Assembly (NCBI GenBank): GCA_903819815.1
Contig: CAIJFC010000129.1
Location: 1-6,495, forward strand
Source of the DNA: an uncultured Bacteroidota bacterium
GTDB lineage: Bacteria > Bacteroidota > Bacteroidia > Flavobacteriales > Flavobacteriaceae
Direction of reading: 5' to 3'
DNA: 6,495 nucleotides
Below are positions 1 through 6,495 of the stretch, piece by piece. Both the position numbers and the translations under genes were made by a program. A model generated the notes under the pieces. The model did not search any database. It had not been told where the DNA came from and worked only from the letters and a program-made list of their open reading frames with translations. The first letter of the stretch is position 1. Each line of letters begins with the position of its first letter.

Positions 1-47
1 TCGAAATTAATATATAAATAAATTAATAAAAATTCAGCTTTTTGTGT

Positions 48-55
48 TATTTTTG
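48..55 (+). promoter_or_regulatory. Candidate -7 promoter element for the polysaccharide operon
   Basis: TATTTTTG matches the Bacteroidota -7 consensus TAnnTTTG exactly. Transcription would start about 4 to 7 bases downstream, giving a leader of roughly 32 to 35 bases before the ATG at 94. No clear -33 TTG sits at the usual distance upstream, and the region is so AT-rich that a chance match is quite possible. A second, imperfect candidate (GATTTTTG, 82-89) lies closer to the start codon. Confidence 0.4.
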
Positions 56-93
56 TTTCACTTTAATTAATTTATAATAATGATTTTTGTTAT

Positions 94-2025
94 ATGAATA
101 GTAGTTTATATTATATAAAAAGTAAAATAAAAAAATTACTTTTTTCATTTGAATATTTGCCAAGATGGGTGGTATTTTTTATGGATGTTTTTTTAACTAT
201 TTTTTCAAGTGAAGTTTCTTATTTAATTATTAGAAGTTTAAGAGTTAAATTTTACGACACTTTAGATGTTCCAACTAGATATGGAATTGTAGTATTAGTT
301 AATATTATTTTCTTTGTAATTTTTAAAACGTTCTACGGAATTATTAGATATTCAACTTTTATTGATGGTGTTAAATTACTATATTCAACACTTTGTACTC
401 TTTTCACATTAATAATAATTAATTACAGCACTTATTTTTTAATTGGAAAAAAGATATATTTATTACCTTCCTTATTTATTAATTTCCTTGTTACTTTTTC
501 TGTTCTTTTCTTATTTAGAATATTTATTAAAATTGTTTTTGAAAATATCACTTCATTTGAAAAAAATCCACAAGCACTTAAAGCAGTTATTTATGGTGCC
601 GACTCAAATGCAATTTCGGTAGTAACGGCTTTACAATCAGAAAAAATAAAAAGGTTTAAAATAGTTGGTTTTATAGATAAAAGAAATTTAGACTCTTCAA
701 AAAGAATTCTTGATATTCCAATATTAAATTCAAAAAAGAAGATTTCTGTAGTTTTAAGGGCCATAAATGCTCAAGTATTAATTATATCAGACCATAGTCT
801 TTCCAATATTGAAAAATTAAAAATTGTTGAAGACTGTTTAGACTCAAATATTAAAGTTTTTAAATCGGGAGCTATATCAGATTGGGAAAATCAAGAGGCA
901 ATTTCAAAAAAAATTATTGAATTTAAAATTGATGACTTATTAGGAAGAAGCACCATTTCTTTAGATCAAGAGCCAATTTCAAATCAGTTGTTGGATAAAA
1001 TAATATTAATAACGGGTGCTGCAGGTTCTATAGGAAGTGAGTTGGCGAAACAAATTATTACTTTTAATCCAGCTGAAATTATAATATTGGATCAAGCTGA
1101 AACTCCACTTCATTTTCTTAGTTCCGAAATGGAGAAGTTAAATTCAGACACAAAAATAACAGCAATAATTGCAGATATTAGAAATAAAGAAACCTTAAAA
1201 AGGATTTTCAAAAGTAAAAAACCGGAGGTTGTTTATCATGCTGCTGCTTATAAACACGTGCCAATGATGGAAGAAAATCCATCTCAAGCAATTTACACTA
1301 ATGTTCTTGGCACAATGAATACTGCAGATTTAGCTAGTGAATATGGAGTAGAGAGTTTTGTATATATTTCTACTGATAAAGCGGTAAACCCAAGCAATGT
1401 GATGGGTGCAAGTAAGAGAATTGCTGAAAGATATATTCAAGGTTTAAGTTTGAATGCCAAAAATGAACAAAGTAAAATTAAATTTATTACAACACGCTTT
1501 GGTAATGTGTTAGGTTCTAATGGTTCTGTTGTGCCTTTGTTTACAGAGCAAATTCAAAATGGAGGGCCTATAACAATTACTCATCCAGATGTTATACGTT
1601 ATTTTATGACTATTCCTGAAGCGTGCCAACTAGTTATTGAAGCCGGTGCAATGGGAAATGGAGGTGAAATTTTTATATTTGATATGGGTGAACCAGTCAA
1701 AATTATAGATCTTGCCAAAAAAATGATTAGATTAGCAGGTTTAGTGCCTGAAATAGATATTGAAATAAAAACTATTGGACTACGACCGGGTGAAAAGTTA
1801 TATGAAGAACTATTAAATGACCATTCTAAAACAGCTCCAACTCACAATAGTAAAATTATGATTGCAAATGACACCTCTACTGATTATGACTTGTTGTTTA
1901 CTAAAGTTGAAGAATTGATCGCTTTAGCTAATAATTACAATAACAATAAATTGGTAGCCAAAATGAAAGAAATAGTCCCCGAATTTGTTAGTATGAATTC
2001 TCAATATAATCAATTAGATAATTAA
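94..2025 (+). CDS. Membrane-anchored nucleotide-sugar 4,6-dehydratase (WbpM/PglF/CapD type)
   Basis: Predicted inner-membrane enzyme that removes water from a UDP-HexNAc (probably UDP-GlcNAc) to give the 4-keto-6-deoxy sugar used for QuiNAc, FucNAc or bacillosamine-type residues. The 643 residues match the long form of the family. Four hydrophobic segments lie at about 25-46, 63-84, 95-117 and 121-147. A first Rossmann-like domain follows at about 161-280 (VIYGAD near 165-170). The catalytic extended-SDR domain starts near 300 with the NAD(P)-binding motif TGAAGSIG (307-314). HAAAYKHVP (382-390) and STDKAVNP (426-433) are typical of the family. The usual SDR YxxxK is MxxxK here (M437, K441), as in the long WbpM/PglF enzymes. 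The ATG is the first plausible start, since an in-frame TAA sits at 64-66. It is probably the first gene of an operon with the next two. The exact substrate and final sugar cannot be told from sequence. Confidence 0.93.
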   Translation: MNSSLYYIKSKIKKLLFSFEYLPRWVVFFMDVFLTIFSSEVSYLIIRSLRVKFYDTLDVPTRYGIVVLVNIIFFVIFKTFYGIIRYSTFIDGVKLLYSTLCTLFTLIIINYSTYFLIGKKIYLLPSLFINFLVTFSVLFLFRIFIKIVFENITSFEKNPQALKAVIYGADSNAISVVTALQSEKIKRFKIVGFIDKRNLDSSKRILDIPILNSKKKISVVLRAINAQVLIISDHSLSNIEKLKIVEDCLDSNIKVFKSGAISDWENQEAISKKIIEFKIDDLLGRSTISLDQEPISNQLLDKIILITGAAGSIGSELAKQIITFNPAEIIILDQAETPLHFLSSEMEKLNSDTKITAIIADIRNKETLKRIFKSKKPEVVYHAAAYKHVPMMEENPSQAIYTNVLGTMNTADLASEYGVESFVYISTDKAVNPSNVMGASKRIAERYIQGLSLNAKNEQSKIKFITTRFGNVLGSNGSVVPLFTEQIQNGGPITITHPDVIRYFMTIPEACQLVIEAGAMGNGGEIFIFDMGEPVKIIDLAKKMIRLAGLVPEIDIEIKTIGLRPGEKLYEELLNDHSKTAPTHNSKIMIANDTSTDYDLLFTKVEELIALANNYNNNKLVAKMKEIVPEFVSMNSQYNQLDN

Positions 2026-2040
2026 ATAAAACACCATAAA

Positions 2041-2817
2041 ATGAAATTTAAATTAAGTAAATTATTCTTATCAATTGTTACTTTTACAGTACTTTTTTCT
2101 TCTTGTGCATCAAAAAAAGACATAATTATGTTTGGTGATATTAAAGATGGAGTTGAAAGTAGTGTTACCTATTCCCTTCCTAAAATTCAAGTAAATGATA
2201 TTTTAGAAGTAAAGATTACTACTTTAAATCCAGAAACAGCAATCCCTTATAATTCAGTTTTTACAACTAATAGTCCTGTACCTTCAATTGAATTAATGAA
2301 GTTACAAGGTCATCTAGTTACTGCAGAAGGTAAAATTAGGTTACCAATTTTAGGTGAAATTGTTGCAGGTGGAAAAACAACCCCTGAATTAGAAAAAAAT
2401 ATCATTTCTGTTCTTGAAAATAATGGACATTTAAAAACCCCAACAGTAAGTGTTAGGATATTGAATGCTAAAGTTACGATATTAGGGGAAGTAAAATTGC
2501 CAGGAACTTATAACTTTATTGAACAATCTATTACTTTACCACAAGCAATTGGATATGCTGGTGATGTAACCATTGAAGCCAATAGAAAAGAAGTGTGGCT
2601 TATTAGAGAAGAAGAGGGAAAAAGAAAATCCCACAAATTAGATTTAACCAAATCAGATTGGTTTAATTCTCCGTATTACAATATCAAACAAAATGACATT
2701 GTGTATGTATATCCCAACAATGTTAAAGTAAAAAGTGCCGGATTCATTGGCAATACTTCAACGGTACTTTCTGTATTCTCCATATTATTAACCACATATG
2801 TTTTGTTAACCCGATAA
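2041..2817 (+). CDS. Wza-type polysaccharide export lipoprotein
   Basis: Predicted outer-membrane export protein through which the capsule or exopolysaccharide leaves the cell. The N-terminus is a lipoprotein signal peptide: basic MKFKLSK, a hydrophobic core, then LFSSC with the lipidated Cys at 22. The residues after it (ASKKD) show no clear acidic surface-export signal, so an inward-facing lipid anchor is likely. A polysaccharide-export domain covers about 45-140 (QVNDILEVKI at 50-59; EGKIRLPILGEI at 96-107). One SLBB-like domain follows at about 143-200 (TILGEVKLPGTY at 146-157). NDIVYVYP (218-225) closes the soluble part. A hydrophobic helix at about 233-256 ends the protein and may cross the outer membrane, as the C-terminal helix of Wza does. 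At 258 residues it is clearly shorter than E. coli Wza (about 380), fitting a single SLBB domain. It starts 15 bases after the dehydratase gene, with an A-rich stretch before the ATG and no Shine-Dalgarno site. Confidence 0.93.
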   Translation: MKFKLSKLFLSIVTFTVLFSSCASKKDIIMFGDIKDGVESSVTYSLPKIQVNDILEVKITTLNPETAIPYNSVFTTNSPVPSIELMKLQGHLVTAEGKIRLPILGEIVAGGKTTPELEKNIISVLENNGHLKTPTVSVRILNAKVTILGEVKLPGTYNFIEQSITLPQAIGYAGDVTIEANRKEVWLIREEEGKRKSHKLDLTKSDWFNSPYYNIKQNDIVYVYPNNVKVKSAGFIGNTSTVLSVFSILLTTYVLLTR

Positions 2818-2823
2818 GAAGCC

Positions 2824-5241
2824 ATGGAAAATTTAAATAAAAATTCAGGAATAGAGGATGTTAATATTAAAGATATTTTATTCAGGTACCTACAGTTTTG
2901 GAAATGGTTTTTGGCAGTGGCAATCCTATCTTTATCTGTAGCTTATACCTACCTGCGTTATGCAAGTGATATTTATCAAACTACGGCTAAAATTAAAATT
3001 TTAGACAATTCCAAAGGAGGAATGAAGTTACCAAGTGATGTAGCAGCCCTATTTTCAAATTCTAAGGTAAATTTGGACAATGAAATGGAAGTTTTAAAAT
3101 CCCACCGTTTATTGGAATTAGTGGCAAAAAATTTGAATTTATGCACCTCTTATTATTCAGTTGGAAACATTAAAACCACTGAGTTGTGGAAAAAAAAACC
3201 TTTTAAGGTGATTTGGTTGGACTCCAAAGACAATATCAATACTAAAAAAATAGCCTTTGAAGTTAAATTACAATCTAAGGGTTACAAAATAATTTCAGAA
3301 AACAGTAATTCAAAACAGCTCTTTCTTTTTGGTCAAAAAAACAAAATTAACGGTCAAGAATTTCTTTTAGTTTTGGAGAATAGGGGTTCTATTCCGAAAC
3401 TAAATGACGAGAATTTCAAAGTAGTTAGAATGCCACTCGATATTGTAGTTGAAAATTTATCGAAAACTATACAATTAGCCAGTACAGCAAAACTAAGTGA
3501 AATATTGTCTTTAGTATTAACCGGTGAAAATCAAGACAAGTCGGAAGCCATTATCAATGAAATAATTGATAAATTCAATCAAGACGGTATATCTGATAGA
3601 CAATTAGTATCTCAAAGAACAATTGATTTTGTTAACGATCGATTTGTAGATTTAAGTAGTGAATTGGATTCAATTGAAACTCAAAAAAAAATATTTAAAA
3701 CGGAAAATAATTTAAGTTATTTGCAAGAAGATGCTAAAATTGCAGTATCTAAAAAAACCCTTTCAGAAGGAGATTATTATGCGTTAGAAACACAAATTGC
3801 TTTAGCAAAATTATTAGAGGATACTTTGAAAAAAGACGGTCCTTTTGAATTGTTACCTTCAAATATTGGTATTGAAAACGCAAATATTAATTCTTTAATT
3901 TCAGATTATAATAAAGTAGTCCTAGATAGAGGTAAGTTGTTAGTGAGTGCCGGAGTAAAAAACCCGGTGGTGGTTGAATATTCGGATAAAATAGTAGAAT
4001 TGAAAGAGAATATTTTATTCTCCATCAGAGTGCTCCAAAAGCAATTGGCCGTTACTATAAAAAATGTAAATTCATTGAAGCAGGAAAACTCGAATACTTT
4101 TAGTAACATTCCGACTGAAGAAAAAATATTGCGTTCTATTGAGCGCCAGCAAACCATTAAAGAATCCTTGTATTTGTTTTTATTGCAAAAACGAGAAGAA
4201 GCTTCTGTTGCTAAGGCAATTACTTCGCCTTCAATAAAAGTAGTGGATTATGCCATGACCAATTACACCCCAATTGCCCCTAAAAGAAGTATTATCTATT
4301 TAGCAGCTCTATTAATTGGTTTATTAATCCCTTTTGGAATAGTTTACACCCTCTTTTTGTTAGATACAAAAATACATTCACGACTTGATTTTGATAGATT
4401 ATCTCCAAATATTCCCGTAGTAGCCGAAATCCCTTTTATTGTTGAGGATCAGAGAATTATTACTAAAAATGATAGATCAGTATTAGCAGAATCCTTCAGA
4501 ATTTTACGTACGAATATCAATTATTTAGTTCCAATTAAAAAAGAAGGGGAATGCCCAGTAATTTATACTTGTTCATCGATAAAAGGGGAGGGGAAAACTT
4601 TTGTTTCATTAAATTTAGCATTAACCTTATCTTCATTAGATAAAAAGGTGCTTTTAGTAGGTGCTGATTTAAGAAACCCACAGTTACATAAGTATCTTAA
4701 AATAAATAAAAATCGTATTGGTTTATCTAATTATTTATATGATCCTACCACCGATTGGAAGAATTTGATTAACGAAAAAGTGTTTAATAATGAATACTTA
4801 AGTATTATTTTTGCAGGTGTTGTACCCCCTAATCCAGCCGAATTATTATCAAATGGAAGATTTGAAGAATTATTAAATATTTTGAAAAAACAATATGATT
4901 ATATTGTAGTTGATACTGCACCAACTATATTAGTTACCGATACTTTATTAATATCTCAATTTGCAGATCTTACAGTTTATGTTACTCGTGCAGATCACAC
5001 AGACAAGAAATTGCTAACCTATTCTAAAGGACTTAAAGAACAAGGTAAATTGGTAAACGTCTCCTATGTAATTAATAACGTGGGTGGTGAAAAAGGATAT
5101 AGTTATGGTTATAAATACAGCTATGGATATACCTATGGATATAATTATGGTTACGGTTATGGCTATGGTGAAGACGAAGAAAATAATAATAAATCAGGTG
5201 TTAATAAACTATTCGGTTGGATTAGAAAAAAGAACACCTAA
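2824..5241 (+). CDS. Wzc-type polysaccharide co-polymerase with C-terminal BY-kinase domain
   Basis: Predicted inner-membrane protein controlling polysaccharide chain length and export, with an autophosphorylating tyrosine kinase (BY-kinase) domain. A Wzz-like N-terminus has the first membrane helix at about 26-46. A long periplasmic region, predicted coiled coil in parts (about 255-300 and 385-460), leads to the proline motif TPIAPKR (482-488) and the second helix (about 490-513). In the cytoplasmic domain, E556, R559 and R562 form the ExxRxxR oligomerisation motif. Walker A is SSIKGEGKT (584-592, Lys 591), Walker A' is LLVGADLR (610-617) and Walker B is YIVVD (693-697). The tail carries 12 tyrosines at every second position from 759 to 781, the presumed phosphorylation cluster, followed by an acidic patch and a basic end. 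The first Asp of the usual DxDxR Walker A' motif is Gly 613. The gene begins 6 bases after the export lipoprotein stop, so the two are probably cotranscribed and perhaps translationally coupled. The fused membrane and kinase parts follow the Gram-negative layout. Confidence 0.95.
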   Translation: MENLNKNSGIEDVNIKDILFRYLQFWKWFLAVAILSLSVAYTYLRYASDIYQTTAKIKILDNSKGGMKLPSDVAALFSNSKVNLDNEMEVLKSHRLLELVAKNLNLCTSYYSVGNIKTTELWKKKPFKVIWLDSKDNINTKKIAFEVKLQSKGYKIISENSNSKQLFLFGQKNKINGQEFLLVLENRGSIPKLNDENFKVVRMPLDIVVENLSKTIQLASTAKLSEILSLVLTGENQDKSEAIINEIIDKFNQDGISDRQLVSQRTIDFVNDRFVDLSSELDSIETQKKIFKTENNLSYLQEDAKIAVSKKTLSEGDYYALETQIALAKLLEDTLKKDGPFELLPSNIGIENANINSLISDYNKVVLDRGKLLVSAGVKNPVVVEYSDKIVELKENILFSIRVLQKQLAVTIKNVNSLKQENSNTFSNIPTEEKILRSIERQQTIKESLYLFLLQKREEASVAKAITSPSIKVVDYAMTNYTPIAPKRSIIYLAALLIGLLIPFGIVYTLFLLDTKIHSRLDFDRLSPNIPVVAEIPFIVEDQRIITKNDRSVLAESFRILRTNINYLVPIKKEGECPVIYTCSSIKGEGKTFVSLNLALTLSSLDKKVLLVGADLRNPQLHKYLKINKNRIGLSNYLYDPTTDWKNLINEKVFNNEYLSIIFAGVVPPNPAELLSNGRFEELLNILKKQYDYIVVDTAPTILVTDTLLISQFADLTVYVTRADHTDKKLLTYSKGLKEQGKLVNVSYVINNVGGEKGYSYGYKYSYGYTYGYNYGYGYGYGEDEENNNKSGVNKLFGWIRKKNT
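5098..5166 (+). repeat. Hexanucleotide-period tract encoding alternating tyrosines
   Basis: Within the kinase gene, a Tyr codon (ten TAT, two TAC) occurs every 6 bases, with Gly, Ser, Lys, Thr or Asn codons between. An 11-base unit CTATGGATATA occurs twice 12 bases apart (5121-5131 and 5133-5143). The repeat is imperfect at DNA level. Gain or loss of 6-base units would keep the reading frame and change the tyrosine number. Confidence 0.85.
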
Positions 5242-5269
5242 AATAGATTTAATATAAAAATTTTCTATT
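5242..5269. terminator. Possible weak bidirectional terminator in the convergent gap
   Basis: The 30-base gap between the kinase stop and the phosphatase stop holds an inverted repeat AATAGA (5242-5247) and TCTATT (5264-5269) around an AT-rich 16-base loop with A and T runs. The stem is only 6 pairs with one G-C pair, so it would be weak. It is listed because both genes must end transcription here; the sequence evidence is thin. Confidence 0.2.
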
Positions 5270-5271
5270 GG

Positions 5272-6006
5272 TCATTCATAGAAAGAATTTCTCTCTATGG
5301 CGGATTGAAGTTGAGTTTCTGATTTTACTATTATTTTATTTTCAAATGCCCCTATATGTTTCATGTGGTGAACATCGGTTCCTACAAAATCAATATAATT
5401 TTCTTTTAATAAAAAGTCTGCAGCAATTGCAACTTTAGAACCATAATAGCCAACGCTCGACAATAAATTCATTTGAAATTTCACATCAAGTTCCTTTAAA
5501 GTGGTGTACATTTTAGTGTTCTGATGATAAAACAAATAGCGCTCTGGATGCGCTAATAATGGTTGATATCCTTTTATTTGAATTTCAAAAATAATTTCTT
5601 TCAAGGCCAATGGCGGATTCATATAGGACATTTCTATTAGAACAATATTGTCTTTAATAGTCAATAAAGGTTCCGAATGTAGTCGACCCAAAAAGGCTTC
5701 ATTAATCATATATTCCGATGCAGCATGATGCAGCATTGTTTGAAGAGGTTCTTCTAAATTATTTTTGGTAGTATGAAATGTTTCCTTAATTCCGTCAGAG
5801 GTGTTTTCCCAAATTTCAGGAAGAGTATGCGGTGTCAAAATACATTTTGTAAAGCCAATTTTACGTATACCTTCCAATAATTTTATGGTATTAGAGATAT
5901 CAGTAGCACCATCATCAATACCAGGTAATAAATGAGAATGGATATCTATAGTTCCTTCAGGGATTAAATCAGATAGTTTCGGTTTGGATTTGAATATTGA
6001 AAACAC
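5272..6006 (-). CDS. PHP-family protein-tyrosine phosphatase (CpsB/YwqE type)
   Basis: Predicted cytoplasmic, metal-dependent phosphatase that removes phosphate from the tyrosine cluster of the BY-kinase and so resets the export machinery. The full set of PHP metal-ligand motifs is visible: DIHSH (21-25, His 23 and 25), DDG (31-33), TPH (58-60), SEY (97-99, Glu 98), AHPERY (152-157, His 153) and TDVHH (210-214, Asp 211 and His 213). The 244 residues are normal for the family, and there is no signal peptide or membrane segment. The start is GTG. An in-frame TAA five codons upstream (6019-6021) rules out a longer form, and the opening MFSIFKSKPK resembles what I recall of Bacteroidota homologues. 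The gene is convergent with the kinase gene and divergent from recR, so it has its own promoter (6022-6029) and is not in the export operon. CpsB and YwqE are best known from Firmicutes; the proteobacterial counterpart, Wzb, is an unrelated phosphatase fold. Confidence 0.9.
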   Translation of the reverse strand: MFSIFKSKPKLSDLIPEGTIDIHSHLLPGIDDGATDISNTIKLLEGIRKIGFTKCILTPHTLPEIWENTSDGIKETFHTTKNNLEEPLQTMLHHAASEYMINEAFLGRLHSEPLLTIKDNIVLIEMSYMNPPLALKEIIFEIQIKGYQPLLAHPERYLFYHQNTKMYTTLKELDVKFQMNLLSSVGYYGSKVAIAADFLLKENYIDFVGTDVHHMKHIGAFENKIIVKSETQLQSAIERNSFYE

Positions 6007-6021
6007 TTGCTTATTTTTTTA

Positions 6022-6029
6022 CAAATATA
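6022..6029 (-). promoter_or_regulatory. -7 promoter element for the PHP phosphatase gene
   Basis: Read on the minus strand, TATATTTG matches the Bacteroidota -7 consensus TAnnTTTG exactly. Its 3' end is 15 bases from the GTG start, so the transcript would carry a leader of only about 10 bases. No convincing -33 TTG is seen at the usual spacing. The element forms one arm of an inverted repeat with the recR promoter. Confidence 0.6.
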
Positions 6030-6117
6030 CAGTTTATACTATTAATATGAATTGTGAATTAATGTAATTTCAATCATCGAAATTAGGAAAACTCCTTTTA
6101 TAAATAAACAATTTTAG

Positions 6118-6125
6118 TACATTTG
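6118..6125 (+). promoter_or_regulatory. -7 promoter element for recR
   Basis: TACATTTG matches TAnnTTTG exactly and ends 4 bases before the recR ATG. With a start of transcription 4 to 7 bases downstream, the mRNA would begin at or next to the ATG, making recR leaderless or nearly so. No clear -33 TTG is seen about 20 bases upstream (AT-rich 6091-6100). Confidence 0.6.
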
Positions 6126-6129
6126 TAAA

Positions 6130-6495
6130 ATGGAATTTTCTTCAAAATTATTAGAAGCTGCAGTAAATGAAATGGCTCAGTTGCCAGGAATTGGTAAAAG
6201 AACCGCGTTGAGACTAGTATTGCATTTGCTTAAACAGCCAAATGAACAAACGGTTTTTTTAGCAAATGCGCTGACTACTTTTAGGGAAGAAATTAAATAT
6301 TGTGAAAGCTGTCATACTATTTCTGATGTGGCACTTTGTGAAATTTGTTCTAATGCCAAAAGAAATCATCAGTTAATTTGTGTTGTTGAAGACGTTCGTG
6401 ATGTTATGGCAATTGAAAATACCGGGCAATACCGGGGAATTTATCATGTACTAGGAGGTAAAATATCCCCTATGGATGGAATAGGTCCAAGCCAA
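6130..6495 (+). CDS. recR: Recombination mediator protein RecR (N-terminal part, cut by window end)
   Basis: RecR works with RecF and RecO to load RecA on gapped DNA. The open reading frame runs from ATG to the window edge without a stop, giving 122 residues of a protein usually near 200. The order of motifs is diagnostic: helix-hairpin-helix LPGIGKRTA (18-26), a four-cysteine zinc finger (C58, C61, C70, C73), then the start of a Toprim domain (ICVVEDVRDVMAIE, 83-96; probable acidic residue E87) and YRGIYHVLGG (101-110). An in-frame TAG at 6115-6117 limits any upstream extension, and the next Met (residue 15) would remove the conserved N-terminal helix, so 6130 is the right start. There is no Shine-Dalgarno site. 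It is divergent from the phosphatase gene and has no evident role in polysaccharide export. The missing C-terminus is due only to the window edge. Confidence 0.97.
   Translation, partial: MEFSSKLLEAAVNEMAQLPGIGKRTALRLVLHLLKQPNEQTVFLANALTTFREEIKYCESCHTISDVALCEICSNAKRNHQLICVVEDVRDVMAIENTGQYRGIYHVLGGKISPMDGIGPSQ

Larger units (their letters stand above)
6017..6130. repeat. Inverted repeat formed by the two divergent promoter cores
   Basis: The stretch 6017-6030 (TTTTACAAATATAC) and the reverse complement of 6117-6130 (TTTTACAAATGTAC) agree at 13 of 14 positions. Each arm contains the -7 element of the gene it faces plus the bases around the expected transcription start. The arms are about 86 bases apart, too far for a simple hairpin. 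Confidence 0.7.

Noticed and set aside
82..89. GATTTTTG as the -7 element for the first gene
   Set aside because: It departs from TAnnTTTG at the first base, while an exact match exists at 48-55. It could still be used, but the evidence is weaker.
1..93. AT-rich leader as an origin or riboswitch
   Set aside because: It is simply AT-rich, with no repeated boxes and no conserved structured element that I can recognise.
3906..4157. Minus-strand open reading frame of 83 codons inside the kinase gene
   Set aside because: It lies wholly opposite a well-supported coding region, has no recognisable motif and no promoter-like element ahead of it, and reads as a shadow of the kinase codons.
5098..5172. 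Tyrosine tract as a CRISPR array, minisatellite or frameshift artefact
   Set aside because: The repeat is in frame, codes for a sensible kinase tail, lacks unique spacers, and the reading frame continues to a normal basic C-terminus.
6007..6129. Small RNA or small gene in the divergent intergenic region
   Set aside because: No open reading frame with a plausible start, no stable hairpin followed by a T run, and the space is already accounted for by two promoters.

Overview
The window is strongly AT-rich and looks like a chromosomal piece of a member of the Bacteroidota, most likely the Flavobacteriaceae. The basis is the kind of proteins encoded, the near absence of Shine-Dalgarno sites ahead of the starts, and three exact matches to the Bacteroidota -7 promoter element (TAnnTTTG) ahead of genes. 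The species cannot be named from sequence alone.

Layout: a short AT-rich leader with a candidate promoter (1-93) precedes three closely packed plus-strand genes. They encode a membrane-anchored UDP-sugar 4,6-dehydratase (94-2025), a Wza-type polysaccharide export lipoprotein (2041-2817) and a Wzc-type co-polymerase/tyrosine kinase with a tyrosine-rich tail (2824-5241). Gaps of 15 and 6 bases suggest one operon. After a 30-base convergent gap comes a minus-strand gene for a CpsB/YwqE-type PHP phosphatase (5272-6006). A 123-base divergent promoter region (6007-6129) then separates it from the first 122 codons of recR (6130 to the window end, truncated by the edge). No stretch over 300 bases lacks a gene. 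I saw no tRNA, rRNA, mobile element or CRISPR array.

How the genes fit together: the dehydratase would make a 4-keto-6-deoxy-HexNAc nucleotide sugar, the precursor of sugars such as QuiNAc, FucNAc or bacillosamine. The Wzc-like protein spans the inner membrane and would control chain length and export by cycling tyrosine phosphorylation. The Wza-like lipoprotein would form the outer-membrane exit. The PHP phosphatase is the probable partner that removes phosphate from the kinase tail. No glycosyltransferase, flippase or polymerase lies in the window, so the rest of the pathway must be outside it. recR is a recombinational repair gene and is probably only a neighbour.

This is a recognisable capsule/exopolysaccharide export module rather than a new system. 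The points most worth a second look are the mirrored divergent promoters with a probably leaderless recR, the strictly alternating 12-tyrosine tail of the kinase, and the Gly in place of the first Walker A' Asp in that kinase.
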